This document shows positions 11,085 through 20,181 of a stretch of DNA of 64,000 nucleotides, piece after piece (position 1 is the stretch's first letter; each line of letters starts with the position of its first letter). Source of the DNA: Methylibium sp035762065 (GTDB taxonomy: Bacteria > Pseudomonadota > Gammaproteobacteria > Burkholderiales > Burkholderiaceae_C); assembly GCF_035762065.1 (NCBI RefSeq), contig NZ_DASTPW010000034.1, forward strand, positions 48,289 to 112,288, given 5' to 3'. The notes under the pieces were generated by a model that did not search any database, was not told where the DNA came from, and was given only the letters and a program-made list of their open reading frames with translations. The position numbers were made by a program, and so were the translations under genes.

Positions 11085-12038
11085 TCAAGTCACAAGGTGC
11101 TGTGGCTTGCCTTCGGCCCAGCGGTCGATGTTGTCGATGAGCTGGTCGGCGAGGAACTGCATCGCGCCGTCGCTCGCCCACGCGACGTGCGGCGTGAGGA
11201 TGAAGTTGGGCCGGCGCACGTCGAGCAGCGGATGGCCGTTCTTCGGCGGCTCGGTGGTGATCACGTCGAAGCCGGCACCGGCGATCAGGCCTTCGTCGAG
11301 CGCGCGGATCAGCGCGGCCTCGTCGACCAGCCCGCCGCGCGAGGTATTGATCAGCAAGGCGCTGCGCTTCATCGCCTTCATCTGCTCGTAGCCGATGAGG
11401 TTCTTCGTGCTCGGCGTCAACGGGCAATGCAGCGAGATCACGTCGCTCTCGGCCAGCACCTGCTCGAGCGGCGTGAACTCGACGCCGGGCATCTTCGGCG
11501 GCTCGTGGTCGGCGAACAGCACCTTCATGCCGAAGCCGCGCGCGATCGCCGCGGTGCCCTGGCCGATCGCGCCCTCGCCGACGATCCCGAGCGTCGAGCC
11601 GAACAGGTCGCCGATCGGGTGCGTGAAGAAGCAGAACTGGTCGCTCTTCTGCCAGACGCCGGCCTCCACGTCCTCGCGGTAGGCCAGGATGCTGCGGCGC
11701 AGGTTGAGGATCAGCGCGAAGGCGTGCTCCGGCACCGTGTGCACCGCGTAGTTGCGGATGTTCGCGACCGCGATGCCGTGCTCCTTACAGTAGGGCACGT
11801 CGATCACGTCGTAGCCGGTGGCGGCCACCGCGATCATCTTCAGCTCGGGCAGCTGCCCGAGCACTTCGCCCCGCAGCGGCACCTTGTTGGTGATCGCGAC
11901 GGTCGCGCCCTTGAGTTTGGCGACGAGCTCGTCGACCGAGGTCTTCTCGTGCTCGACGTAGCTCTCGGCCTGCGCGGGCTTGCGCACCTTCGCCTTCAGC
12001 GAAGCGCGGTCGAGGAAGACGACGCGGTGGGCAGCCAT
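11085..12038 (-). CDS. hprA: Hydroxypyruvate reductase (D-isomer 2-hydroxyacid dehydrogenase)
   Basis: Reduces hydroxypyruvate to D-glycerate in the serine cycle. It is 317 aa with an N-terminal substrate domain and a Rossmann NAD domain containing GIVGEGAIGQ near residue 150. The catalytic set is visible: Arg in NTSRGGLVDE, Glu in TTEPPKNGHP, and His in LTPHVAWAS. The ATG at 12038 lies 2 bases past the sgaA stop codon, so the two are tightly coupled. Other members of this large family use glyoxylate or glycerate, but the operon makes hydroxypyruvate the natural substrate. Confidence 0.93.
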   Translation of the reverse strand: MAAHRVVFLDRASLKAKVRKPAQAESYVEHEKTSVDELVAKLKGATVAITNKVPLRGEVLGQLPELKMIAVAATGYDVIDVPYCKEHGIAVANIRNYAVHTVPEHAFALILNLRRSILAYREDVEAGVWQKSDQFCFFTHPIGDLFGSTLGIVGEGAIGQGTAAIARGFGMKVLFADHEPPKMPGVEFTPLEQVLAESDVISLHCPLTPSTKNLIGYEQMKAMKRSALLINTSRGGLVDEAALIRALDEGLIAGAGFDVITTEPPKNGHPLLDVRRPNFILTPHVAWASDGAMQFLADQLIDNIDRWAEGKPQHLVT

Positions 12039-12040
12039 GC

Positions 12041-13243
12041 TCACATCCCCCCGGTGGTGCCGCTGGCCTCGGCCTCGTGCGCGCGCCAGAACTTCTGCGC
12101 GGCGCCGACGCCCGAGCCGGGCTCGATCTTGATGCCGTTGTCGAGCATCGCGAGCTCGGCGCCGCCGATCGCCGACAGCAGCATCAGCTCGTTCATGTCG
12201 CCGACGTGGCCGATGCGGAACACCTTGCCGGCCACCTTGCTCAGGCCGGCGCCCAGCGACAGGTTGTAGCGGCGGAAGGCGCGGTCGATCACCTTCGCGC
12301 CGTCGAAGCCCTCGGGCACGACGACCGCCGAGACGGTGTCCGAGTACCACTCGGGCTTCTTCGCGCAGACCTTCAGGCCCCAGCCTTCGTGCACCGCTGC
12401 GCGCACGCCGCCGGCCAGGTAGGTGTGGCGCTTGAAGATGTTCTCCAGGCCTTCCTCCTCGATCGCCTTCAGCGCCTCCTTCAGGCCGTACAGCAGCGAA
12501 AGCGCCGGCGTGTAGGGGAAGTAGCCGTTCTTGTTCTGGTTGAGCTGGTCGAGGTAGTCGAAGTAGCAGCGCGGCTGCTTGGCCGTGGTGCGGCGCGCTT
12601 CGAGCGCCTTCTCGGAGACGCAGGTGATGCCGAGGCCGGCCGGCAGCATCAGGCCCTTCTGCGAGCCAGCCACGCAGACGTCGACCTTCCACTCGTCCAT
12701 GCGGAAGTCGATCGAGCCGAGCGCGCTGACGGCATCGACGAACAGCATGGCCGGGTGGCCGACCGTGTCCATCGCGCGGCGGATGCCGGCGACGTCGGAG
12801 GTGACGCCGGTGGCCGTCTCGTTGTGCGTCGCGAGCACCGCCTTGATCGTGCGGCCGGTGTCGGCTTCGAGCGCGTGCTGGTAGCGGTCGAGCGGCGCGC
12901 CCTCGCCCCATTCGCATTCGAGGACCTCGACCTCGAAGCCGAGCCGCGTGCACATGTCGACCCACAGGTGCGAGAACTGGCCGAAGCGCGCGATCAGCAC
13001 CTTGTCGCCCGGGCTCAGGCAGTTGGTCAGCGCGGCTTCCCAGCAGCCGGTGCCCGAGGACGGGAAGATGAACGGCGTGCCGGTCTGCGTCTTGAAGACC
13101 TTCTTCAGGCCGGCCAGGCATTCGAGCGCCAGCGCCGGAAATTTCGGCGAGCGGTGGTCTTCCATCGACACGACCATCGCGCGCAGCACGCGGTCGGGCA
13201 CGTTGGTGGGACCGGGAACGAAGAGGCCATTGCGACCAGCCAT
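12041..13243 (-). CDS. sgaA: Serine–glyoxylate aminotransferase
   Basis: PLP enzyme that converts serine plus glyoxylate into hydroxypyruvate plus glycine, the central step of the serine cycle. It is 400 aa, class V aminotransferase fold. It begins GRNGLFVPGPTNVPDRVLRA, has the PLP-contacting Asp in FVDAVSALGS and the Schiff-base Lys in AGSQKGLMLP near residue 198. It sits between glyA (46 bases) and hprA (2 bases). Methylotroph homologues have the same length. Confidence 0.95.
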   Translation of the reverse strand: MAGRNGLFVPGPTNVPDRVLRAMVVSMEDHRSPKFPALALECLAGLKKVFKTQTGTPFIFPSSGTGCWEAALTNCLSPGDKVLIARFGQFSHLWVDMCTRLGFEVEVLECEWGEGAPLDRYQHALEADTGRTIKAVLATHNETATGVTSDVAGIRRAMDTVGHPAMLFVDAVSALGSIDFRMDEWKVDVCVAGSQKGLMLPAGLGITCVSEKALEARRTTAKQPRCYFDYLDQLNQNKNGYFPYTPALSLLYGLKEALKAIEEEGLENIFKRHTYLAGGVRAAVHEGWGLKVCAKKPEWYSDTVSAVVVPEGFDGAKVIDRAFRRYNLSLGAGLSKVAGKVFRIGHVGDMNELMLLSAIGGAELAMLDNGIKIEPGSGVGAAQKFWRAHEAEASGTTGGM

Positions 13244-13289
13244 GGTGGTGTCTCCTGAAGGTGTGCGGTGAAAGGGAAAAGGAAGCGGC

Positions 13290-14552
13290 TCAGAGCTTCT
13301 GCGTCGGCCCGTAGACCGGGAAGCGGCGCGTCAGCGCGCTGATCTCGCCGGCGACGCGCGTGATCACCGCGTCGTCGTCGGGCGCCTCCAGCACGTCGGC
13401 CATCAGGTTCGCGATCTGCTTCGCCTCGGCGGTGCCGAAGCCGCGCGTCGTCATCGCCGGCGCGCCGATGCGGATGCCGCTCGTCACGAAGGGCTTCTCG
13501 GGGTCGTTCGGGATCGCGTTCTTGTTGACGGTCATGTGCGCGCGGCCGAGCACGGCTTCGGCGGCCTTGCCGGTGATCTTCTTGGCGCGCAGGTCGAGCA
13601 GGAAGACGTGGCTGTCGGTGCCGCCCGAGACGATGCGCAGGCCGCGCCCGGTCAGGGTCTCGGCCATCGCGCGGGCGTTGGCCTTGACCTGCTGCTGGTA
13701 GGCCTTGAACTCGGGCGACATCGCTTCCTTGAAGGCCATCGCCTTCGCGGCGATCACGTGCATCAGCGGGCCGCCCTGGATGCCGGGGAAGATCATCGAG
13801 TTCAGCGGCTTCTCGAACTCGGCGCTCGACAGGATCAGGCCGCCGCGCGGGCCGCGCAGCGTCTTGTGCGTGGTGCTGGTGACGAAGTGGGCGATGCCGA
13901 CCGGGCTCGGGTACTCGCCGGCGGCGACCAGCCCCGCGTAGTGCGCCATGTCCACCAGCAGGTAGGCGCCGACGCGGTCGGCGATGTCGCGAAAGCGCTG
14001 CCAGTCGATCACCCGCGAATAGGCCGAGGCGCCCGCGACGATCATCTTGGGCTTGTGCTGCTCGGCGAGCTCGGCGACCTGCGCGTAGTCGATCGTCTCG
14101 GTCTCGGGCTCGAGCCCGTAGCTCACCGACTTGTAGAGCTTGCCGCTGAAGTTGACCGTGGCGCCGTGGGTCAGGTGGCCGCCGTGCGCCAGCGACATGC
14201 CCAGGATCGTGTCGCCCGGCTGCAGCATCGCCATGTAGACCGCCGCGTTCGCCTGCGAGCCGGAGTGCGGCTGCACGTTCGCGTAGTCCGCGCGGAACAG
14301 CGCCTTGGCACGGTCGATGGCAAGTTGCTCCGCGACGTCGACGTGCTCGCAGCCGCCGTAGTAGCGCTTGGCCGGGTAGCCCTCGGCGTACTTGTTGGTC
14401 AGCACCGAGCCCTGGACCCGCATCACGTTCGGGCTGACGTAGTTCTCGGAGGCGATCAGCTCGACGTGCTCCTCCTGGCGGTGCAGCTCCTGCTGCATCG
14501 CGGCGGCGAGTTCGGGGTCGGCGTCGGCAAGGCTGAGGTAGGCGTCGAACAC
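13290..14552 (-). CDS. glyA: Serine hydroxymethyltransferase
   Basis: Joins methylene-H4F and glycine to form serine, the entry of C1 carbon into the cycle. It is 420 aa with the family motifs ELIASENY near the N-terminus, YGGCEHVD, and the PLP-lysine motif TTHKTLRGPRGG near residue 230. I chose the GTG at 14552 (VFDAYLSLADADPEL) because a GGAG lies 7 bases upstream and the length then matches GlyA; farther upstream the frame has no family similarity. It is the first gene of the nine-gene leftward operon and is divergent from gck. Confidence 0.95.
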   Translation of the reverse strand: MFDAYLSLADADPELAAAMQQELHRQEEHVELIASENYVSPNVMRVQGSVLTNKYAEGYPAKRYYGGCEHVDVAEQLAIDRAKALFRADYANVQPHSGSQANAAVYMAMLQPGDTILGMSLAHGGHLTHGATVNFSGKLYKSVSYGLEPETETIDYAQVAELAEQHKPKMIVAGASAYSRVIDWQRFRDIADRVGAYLLVDMAHYAGLVAAGEYPSPVGIAHFVTSTTHKTLRGPRGGLILSSAEFEKPLNSMIFPGIQGGPLMHVIAAKAMAFKEAMSPEFKAYQQQVKANARAMAETLTGRGLRIVSGGTDSHVFLLDLRAKKITGKAAEAVLGRAHMTVNKNAIPNDPEKPFVTSGIRIGAPAMTTRGFGTAEAKQIANLMADVLEAPDDDAVITRVAGEISALTRRFPVYGPTQKL

Positions 14553-14726
14553 GGCGGGCTCCGGCTGGTGCGAGTGCTTCGAAGCTGCACTCGATGTGCC
14601 GAAAGTCTGGCCGCGTGACGATGGCCTATGTATGAGTCTTTTTGGGCCGGGGCCTAAGCAAGACCAATGAGCCGGCGACCTCGTCCTGCCTAACATGCCG
14701 CGACCGCATCCCCGGAAAGCGCCCCG
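14553..14726. promoter_or_regulatory. Divergent glyA/gck control region with inverted repeat
   Basis: This 174-base space must hold the promoters of both serine-cycle transcripts. It contains an inverted repeat CGAGTGC (14571–14577) and GCACTCG (14587–14593) overlapping the perfect palindrome GCTTCGAAGC (14576–14585). It also has a direct repeat GGCCTA at 14623–14628 and 14651–14656. Either could bind a LysR-type regulator such as the QscR-like protein encoded at 2492. No sigma-70 hexamer pair stood out clearly. The regulatory role is inference from position and symmetry. Confidence 0.5.
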
Positions 14727-15989
14727 ATGGCCGACGCCGCCACCACCCTGCTGCGCAGCATGTTCGACGCAGCCGTCGCAGCGGCGGCGCCCGCGCGCTG
14801 CCTCGCGGCGCACCTACCGCCGGCGCCGAAAGGGCGCACGCTGGTGATCGGCGCGGGCAAGGCAGCGGCCTCGATGGCCCAGGCGCTGGAGGCACTTTGG
14901 CCCGGCGAGCTCGATGGGATGGTCGTCACCCGTTACGGCCACGCGGTGCCGACCGCGAGGATCGAGGTGGTCGAGGCCGCCCACCCTGTGCCCGATGCCG
15001 CCGGCCGGGCCGCCGCCGCGCGGATGCTGCAGCGAGTGCAAGGACTCACGGCCGACGACCTCGTGATCTGCCTGATCTCCGGCGGCGGCTCCTCACTGCT
15101 GGCCCTGCCGGCCGAGGGCCTGACGCTCGAGGACAAGCAGCAGGTCAACCGCGCGCTGCTCAAGAGCGGCGCCAACATCACCGAGATGAACTGCGTGCGC
15201 AAGCACCTGTCGGCGATCAAGGGCGGCCGGCTCGCCGCGGCCTGCGCGCCGGCCCAGGTGCTGACGCTCACCATCTCCGACGTGCCCGGCGACGACCCGT
15301 CGGTGATCGCCTCCGGCCCGACGGTGCCCGACGCGACGACCTGCGAGGACGCGCTCGCGATCCTCGCCAAATATGCAATCACCGAGCCGAAAGCCGCGAT
15401 CGAGCACATCCGCCGCGGCCACGACGAAAGCCCGAAACCCGGCGACCCCCGGCTGGCCCGCGCGCGGCAGGTGATGGTCGCGACGCCGCAGATGTCGCTG
15501 GAGGCGGCCGCGGCGGTCGCGCGCAAGGCCGGCGTCACGCCGCTGATCCTGGGCAACGCGATCGAGGGCGAGGCGCGCGAGATGGCCTTGATGCACGCCG
15601 GCATCGCGCGCCAGGTGGTGCAGCACGGCCAGCCGATCGACATGCCCTGCGTGCTGCTCTCGGGCGGCGAGGCGACCGTGACGGTGCGCGGCAAGGGCCG
15701 CGGCGGGCGCAACGCCGAGTTCCTGCTCGCGCTCGCGGTCGCGCTGGACGGCGATCCGCGCATGCACGCGATCGCCTGCGACACCGACGGCATCGACGGC
15801 ACCGAGGACAACGCGGGCGCGCTGCTGACGCCCAGCACGCTCGAGCGCGGGCGCAAGAAAGACCTGCACGCGCCGAGCTACCTCGCCAACAACGACGGCT
15901 ACAGCTTCTTCAGCGCGCTGGGCGACCTGGTGGTGACCGGCCCGACGCTGACGAACGTCAACGACTTCCGCGCCATCCTGATCACCTGA
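14727..15989 (+). CDS. gck: Glycerate 2-kinase (MOFRL family)
   Basis: Phosphorylates D-glycerate to 2-phosphoglycerate in the serine cycle. It is 420 aa of the GckA/TtuD family: an N-terminal DUF4147 domain with VIGAGKAAASMA near residue 42 and CLISGGGSSLLALP near residue 115, and a C-terminal MOFRL domain with LSGGEATVTVRGKGRGGRN. It is the first gene of the rightward transcript and lies 30 bases before ftfL. Older annotations call the family hydroxypyruvate reductase, but with hprA present the kinase role is the consistent one. Confidence 0.93.
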   Translation: MADAATTLLRSMFDAAVAAAAPARCLAAHLPPAPKGRTLVIGAGKAAASMAQALEALWPGELDGMVVTRYGHAVPTARIEVVEAAHPVPDAAGRAAAARMLQRVQGLTADDLVICLISGGGSSLLALPAEGLTLEDKQQVNRALLKSGANITEMNCVRKHLSAIKGGRLAAACAPAQVLTLTISDVPGDDPSVIASGPTVPDATTCEDALAILAKYAITEPKAAIEHIRRGHDESPKPGDPRLARARQVMVATPQMSLEAAAAVARKAGVTPLILGNAIEGEAREMALMHAGIARQVVQHGQPIDMPCVLLSGGEATVTVRGKGRGGRNAEFLLALAVALDGDPRMHAIACDTDGIDGTEDNAGALLTPSTLERGRKKDLHAPSYLANNDGYSFFSALGDLVVTGPTLTNVNDFRAILIT

Positions 15990-16019
15990 CACCAACCATT
16001 CGAGAAGCGAGACAACGCC

Positions 16020-17708
16020 ATGGCCTCCGACATCGACATCGCGCAAGCCGCCACCCTCCAGCGCATCACGCAGGTGGCTGCCCAGAAACTCGACATCGCC
16101 GACGAGCACCTCGAGCCCTATGGCCACTACAAGGCCAAGATCTCGCTCGACTACCTCGAATCGATCAAGGACCGCCCGAACGGCAAGCTGATCCTCGTGA
16201 CCGCGATCAGCCCGACGCCGGCCGGCGAAGGCAAGACGACGACGACCGTGGGCCTGGGCGATGCGCTCAACCGCATCGGCAAGAAGACGATGGTCTGCCT
16301 GCGCGAGCCCTCGCTCGGGCCGGTGTTCGGCGTCAAGGGCGGCGCGGCGGGCGGCGGCTACGCGCAGGTCGTGCCGATGGAGGACCTCAACCTCCACTTC
16401 ACCGGCGACTTCAACGCGATCCAGCTCGCCAACAACCTGCTGGCCGCGATGATCGACAACCACATCCACCACGGCAACGAGCTCGACATCGACGTGCGCC
16501 GCATCACCTGGAAGCGCGTGCTCGACATGAACGACCGCGCGCTGCGCGACGTGACGGTCTCGCTCGGCGGCCCGGCCAACGGCTACCCGCGCGAGGACGG
16601 CTTCGACATCGTCGTCGCCTCCGAGGTGATGGCGATCTTCTGCCTCGCGACCTCGGTCGCCGATCTGAAGGAGCGGCTCGGCAACATCGTCATCGGCTAC
16701 ACCAAGGCGCAAAAGCCCGTGACCGCGCGCGAGCTCAAGGCGCACGGCGCGATGACCGTGCTGCTCAAGGACGCGATGAAGCCCAACCTCGTGCAGACGC
16801 TGGAAAACAACCCGGCGATCCTGCACGGCGGCCCGTTCGCGAACATCGCGCACGGCTGCAACTCGGTGATCGCGACGCAGGCGAGCCTGAAGCTGGCCGA
16901 CTACGTCGTCACCGAGGCGGGTTTCGGCGCGGACCTCGGCGCCGAGAAGTTCATCGACATCAAGTGCCGCAAGTCGGGCCTGAAGCCCGACGCGGTGGTG
17001 ATCGTCGCGACGATCCGCGCGCTCAAGTTCCACGGCGGCGTCGACGTGAAGTCGCTCAATACCGAGAACCTGGCCGCGCTCGAGGCCGGCATCGAGAACC
17101 TCGAACGCCACGTGCGCAACGTGCGCGAGCACTACGGTCTGCCCTGCGTCGTCTCGATCAACAACTTCACCTTCGACACGCCGGCCGAGCTGAAGCTGCT
17201 GCAGGACAGGATGGCCAAGCACGAGGTGCCGGTGATCGTCGCGCGCCACTGGGCCGAGGGCGGCAAGGGCGCCGAGGACGTGGCGCGCGCGGTGGTCGAC
17301 ATCGTCGAGGGCAGGAAGCCGCAGAAGACCGCGGGCTTCCAGTTCGTCTACCCCGACGACGCCCCGCTCATGGACAAGATCTCCGCGATCGCGACCAGGA
17401 TCTACGGCGCGGCCGGCGTCAGCGCCGACGGCAAGGTCAAGGAGCAGATCAAGAAGCTGCAGGAAGCCGGCTACGGCCATTACCCGGTGTGCGTCGCGAA
17501 GACGCAGTACTCGTTCTCGACCGACGCGAACGCCAAGGGCGCGCCGAGCGGGCACACGATCAACATCCGCGAGGTGCGGCTCGCCGCGGGCGCCGAGTTC
17601 ATCGTGATGATCTGCGGCGACGTCATGACGATGCCCGGCCTGCCCAAGCTGCCCTCGGCCGAGAAGATCGACCTCGACGAGCACGGCAAGGTCGTCGGGC
17701 TTTTCTGA
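16020..17708 (+). CDS. ftfL: Formate–tetrahydrofolate ligase
   Basis: ATP-dependent enzyme that makes 10-formyl-H4F from formate, feeding formate carbon to FchA and MtdA and then to serine. It is 562 aa, normal length. The P-loop region ISPTPAGEGKTTTTVGLGDA is near residues 63–82, with LREPSLGPVFGVKGGAAGGG just after. RBS-like GAGAAG lies upstream of the ATG. It sits between gck and folC with short gaps. Placing it in the same locus as glyA and mtdA is unusual, since ftfL lies apart from them in the Methylorubrum reference arrangement. Confidence 0.96.
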   Translation: MASDIDIAQAATLQRITQVAAQKLDIADEHLEPYGHYKAKISLDYLESIKDRPNGKLILVTAISPTPAGEGKTTTTVGLGDALNRIGKKTMVCLREPSLGPVFGVKGGAAGGGYAQVVPMEDLNLHFTGDFNAIQLANNLLAAMIDNHIHHGNELDIDVRRITWKRVLDMNDRALRDVTVSLGGPANGYPREDGFDIVVASEVMAIFCLATSVADLKERLGNIVIGYTKAQKPVTARELKAHGAMTVLLKDAMKPNLVQTLENNPAILHGGPFANIAHGCNSVIATQASLKLADYVVTEAGFGADLGAEKFIDIKCRKSGLKPDAVVIVATIRALKFHGGVDVKSLNTENLAALEAGIENLERHVRNVREHYGLPCVVSINNFTFDTPAELKLLQDRMAKHEVPVIVARHWAEGGKGAEDVARAVVDIVEGRKPQKTAGFQFVYPDDAPLMDKISAIATRIYGAAGVSADGKVKEQIKKLQEAGYGHYPVCVAKTQYSFSTDANAKGAPSGHTINIREVRLAAGAEFIVMICGDVMTMPGLPKLPSAEKIDLDEHGKVVGLF

Positions 17709-17725
17709 CCACGCCGCTTCGCGCC

Positions 17726-19114
17726 ATGCTCGCCCCCCGCCTCGGCGACCTGCCGCCGCCGGTGCTCGTCGCGACGACCGCCAATGCCGCGCCGCGCGGC
17801 CGGCCGCGCCGCCCGAGCGCGAAGGACGATCTCTCGGCCTGGCTGGCGTGGGCCGACGGCCTGCACCGCCAGACGATCGACATGGGCCTGGAGCGCGTCG
17901 TGGCGGTGAAGAACGCGCTCGGCCTCGCGCCCACCGTGCCGGTGATCACCGTGGCCGGCACCAACGGCAAGGGCTCGACCTGCGCGATGCTGGGCTCGAT
18001 CCTGCAGGCGGGCGGCTTGCGCGTCGGCGTCTACACCTCGCCGCACCTGTTGCGCTACCACGAGCGCGTGCGCATCGACGGCGTGCCGGTGCCCGACGCG
18101 CTGCTGTGCGCCGGCTTCGCGCAAGTCGAGGCCGGGCGCGGCGACGTGCCGCTCACCCCCTTCGAGTTCGGCACCCTCGCGGCGATGAGCGTGCTGTGCG
18201 AGGCGGGGCTTGACGCGATCGTGCTGGAGGTCGGCCTCGGCGGACGGCTCGACGCGGTCAACGCCTTCGACGCCGATTGCGCGGTGATCACCAGCATCGG
18301 CATCGACCATGTCGAGTACCTCGGCCCCACGCGCGAGAGCATCGGCCGCGAGAAGGCCGGCGTGATGCGCGCCGGCCGGCCGGTGGTGAGCGCGGATCCC
18401 GAGCCGCCGGCGACGATCGCCGAGGAAGCCGAGCGCATCGGCGCGCGGCTCATCCAGAGCGGGCGCGACTACCGCGTGCGCAGCGAAGGCCCGGGCGATG
18501 CGCGACGGCACTGGATCGCGCGCCCCGGCCACCGGCCGATCGAGCTGCCGCCGCCGGCGCTGGCCGGCGAAGTGCAGTGGCACAACGCCGCGGCCTGCGT
18601 GATGGCGCTCGACGCGCTGGCCGATCGCCTGCCGCTCGCGCCCGAGGCGATCCGCACCGGCCTGGCACACGCCCGCCTGGCCGGCCGCTTCCAGCGCTGG
18701 CGGCGCGACGCGGCCAGCCCCGAGATCGTGCTCGACGTCGCGCACAACGCGCATGCCGCCACGCGGCTGGCCGACACGCTCGCGCGCGAGCCGCTGGGCT
18801 CGGCGCACGGCCGCACGTTCGCGGTGTTCTCGATGCTGCGCGACAAGGACATCGAAGACAGCGCACGCGCGCTGACCGCGAGCTTCGACAGCTGGTTCGT
18901 CGCCGGGATCGACGACCGCCGCGGCAGCACCGCGGCCGAGCTGGCGTCGGCGCTCGACCGCGCCGGCGTGCAGGGCGTCGTGCAGCTCGCCGGCTCGGTG
19001 CCCGAAGCGCTGCGGCGCGCGCTCGCGAAGGCAGGCCGCGACGATCGCATCGTCGTTTTCGGCTCCTTCCTTGCGGTGGCCGCGGGCTTGCGCGAACTCG
19101 GGCTCGATCGCTGA
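17726..19114 (+). CDS. folC: Folylpolyglutamate/dihydrofolate synthase
   Basis: Adds glutamate to dihydropteroate or folates, giving the polyglutamated cofactor used by GlyA, MtdA, FchA and FtfL. It is 462 aa, somewhat longer than usual (about 420–440) because of a Pro/Arg-rich N-terminal extension of about 35 residues. It has the Mur-ligase-type P-loop VAGTNGKGSTCAML, then EVGLGGRLDAVN, ITSIGIDHVEYLG and LDVAHNAHA. It starts 17 bases after ftfL. In many betaproteobacteria folC sits next to accD, so this copy may be relocated or a second, methylotrophy-dedicated one. Confidence 0.92.
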   Translation: MLAPRLGDLPPPVLVATTANAAPRGRPRRPSAKDDLSAWLAWADGLHRQTIDMGLERVVAVKNALGLAPTVPVITVAGTNGKGSTCAMLGSILQAGGLRVGVYTSPHLLRYHERVRIDGVPVPDALLCAGFAQVEAGRGDVPLTPFEFGTLAAMSVLCEAGLDAIVLEVGLGGRLDAVNAFDADCAVITSIGIDHVEYLGPTRESIGREKAGVMRAGRPVVSADPEPPATIAEEAERIGARLIQSGRDYRVRSEGPGDARRHWIARPGHRPIELPPPALAGEVQWHNAAACVMALDALADRLPLAPEAIRTGLAHARLAGRFQRWRRDAASPEIVLDVAHNAHAATRLADTLAREPLGSAHGRTFAVFSMLRDKDIEDSARALTASFDSWFVAGIDDRRGSTAAELASALDRAGVQGVVQLAGSVPEALRRALAKAGRDDRIVVFGSFLAVAAGLRELGLDR

Positions 19115-19251
19115 GGCGCGGGACCGCGGCGGCGTCCTACAGGCGCGGCCGGCCCGAGCCGATGGCCCGTTCGGCGGCGCGGCGCTGCAATCGACGACGA
19201 TGCCCGGGACCCTTGCGGACCGATGGCATCGCCCCCGCCAAGGAGTCGTCC

Positions 19252-20181
19252 ATGCCCGGCCTGATCGATCTCGTCCGCCCCAAGGTCCATGCCTTCGACG
19301 CCAGCGGCCGCACGCTCGAACGCCGCACCTACCGGATCGACTGCGAGTTGCGCTACGAAGTCGCCGCGCCGACCGAGTTCATCTTCCTCGTGCATGCGCA
19401 GGACACCTCGGAGCAGCTGGTGACGCAGGAGTGCCTGAGCTTTCGGCCGGCGCTCGAGCACCGCGTGTTCGAGGACCACGCCCGTGGCCACCGCTTCACG
19501 CGGCTTTCGGTCGAGCGCGGCGAGTTCACGCTCAGCTACCGCGCGCTGGTGCGCCGCACGCCGCCCCCCGCGTTGAAGCGGGGGCGCGAAACGCCGATCG
19601 CCGAGCTTCCCGACGCGCTGCTGCCGCTGCTGCTGCCGACGCGCTACTGCGAGTCCGACAAGCTGGCTTCGGCCGCGCAGAAGCTCTTCGGCGGCCACGC
19701 GCCCGGCCATGCGCGGGTGCAGGCGATCGCCGACTGGATCCACGACAGCATCGAGTACGCCCCCGGAAGCACCGACACGACGACCACCGCCGGCGACGTC
19801 TTCGTGCGCCGTGCCGGCGTCTGCCGCGACTTCGCGCACCTGGGCATCGCGATGTGCCGCGCGCTGAACATCCCGGCGCGGCTGGTCGTCGGCCACGCGC
19901 CCTTCGAGGCACCGCCGCCGGACTTCCACGCAATCTTTGAAGCCTGGCTCGGCGGACGCTGGGTGGCCTTCGATCCGACGCGGATGTCGCCGGTCGAGGA
20001 CCTTGTGCGCATCGCCACCGGCCGCGACGCGAAGGACGTGGCCTTCGCGACCTTCTATGGCCCGGCGAAGCTCCTCTCGATGGAGCCGCGCATCGAACGG
20101 GTCGACGCCCGCGCCGCCGCCGCGCACCGCGACGGCGCGCCGCTCACAGCAATTCCATCAGCCACTGCGTCCGGCGCTTGA
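19252..20181 (+). CDS. Transglutaminase-like (papain-fold) protein
   Basis: A 309-aa protein with a bacterial transglutaminase N-terminal beta domain (residues about 1–130) and a transglutaminase-like core. The catalytic triad is visible: Cys in RAGVCRDFAHL, His in DFHAIFEAW and Asp in VAFDPTR. There is no signal peptide, so it is probably cytoplasmic. The start ATG has AAGGAG upstream. Its last 38 bases overlap the convergent glycosyltransferase gene. Family members are often proteases or amidases; the substrate is unknown. Confidence 0.82.
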   Translation: MPGLIDLVRPKVHAFDASGRTLERRTYRIDCELRYEVAAPTEFIFLVHAQDTSEQLVTQECLSFRPALEHRVFEDHARGHRFTRLSVERGEFTLSYRALVRRTPPPALKRGRETPIAELPDALLPLLLPTRYCESDKLASAAQKLFGGHAPGHARVQAIADWIHDSIEYAPGSTDTTTTAGDVFVRRAGVCRDFAHLGIAMCRALNIPARLVVGHAPFEAPPPDFHAIFEAWLGGRWVAFDPTRMSPVEDLVRIATGRDAKDVAFATFYGPAKLLSMEPRIERVDARAAAAHRDGAPLTAIPSATASGA

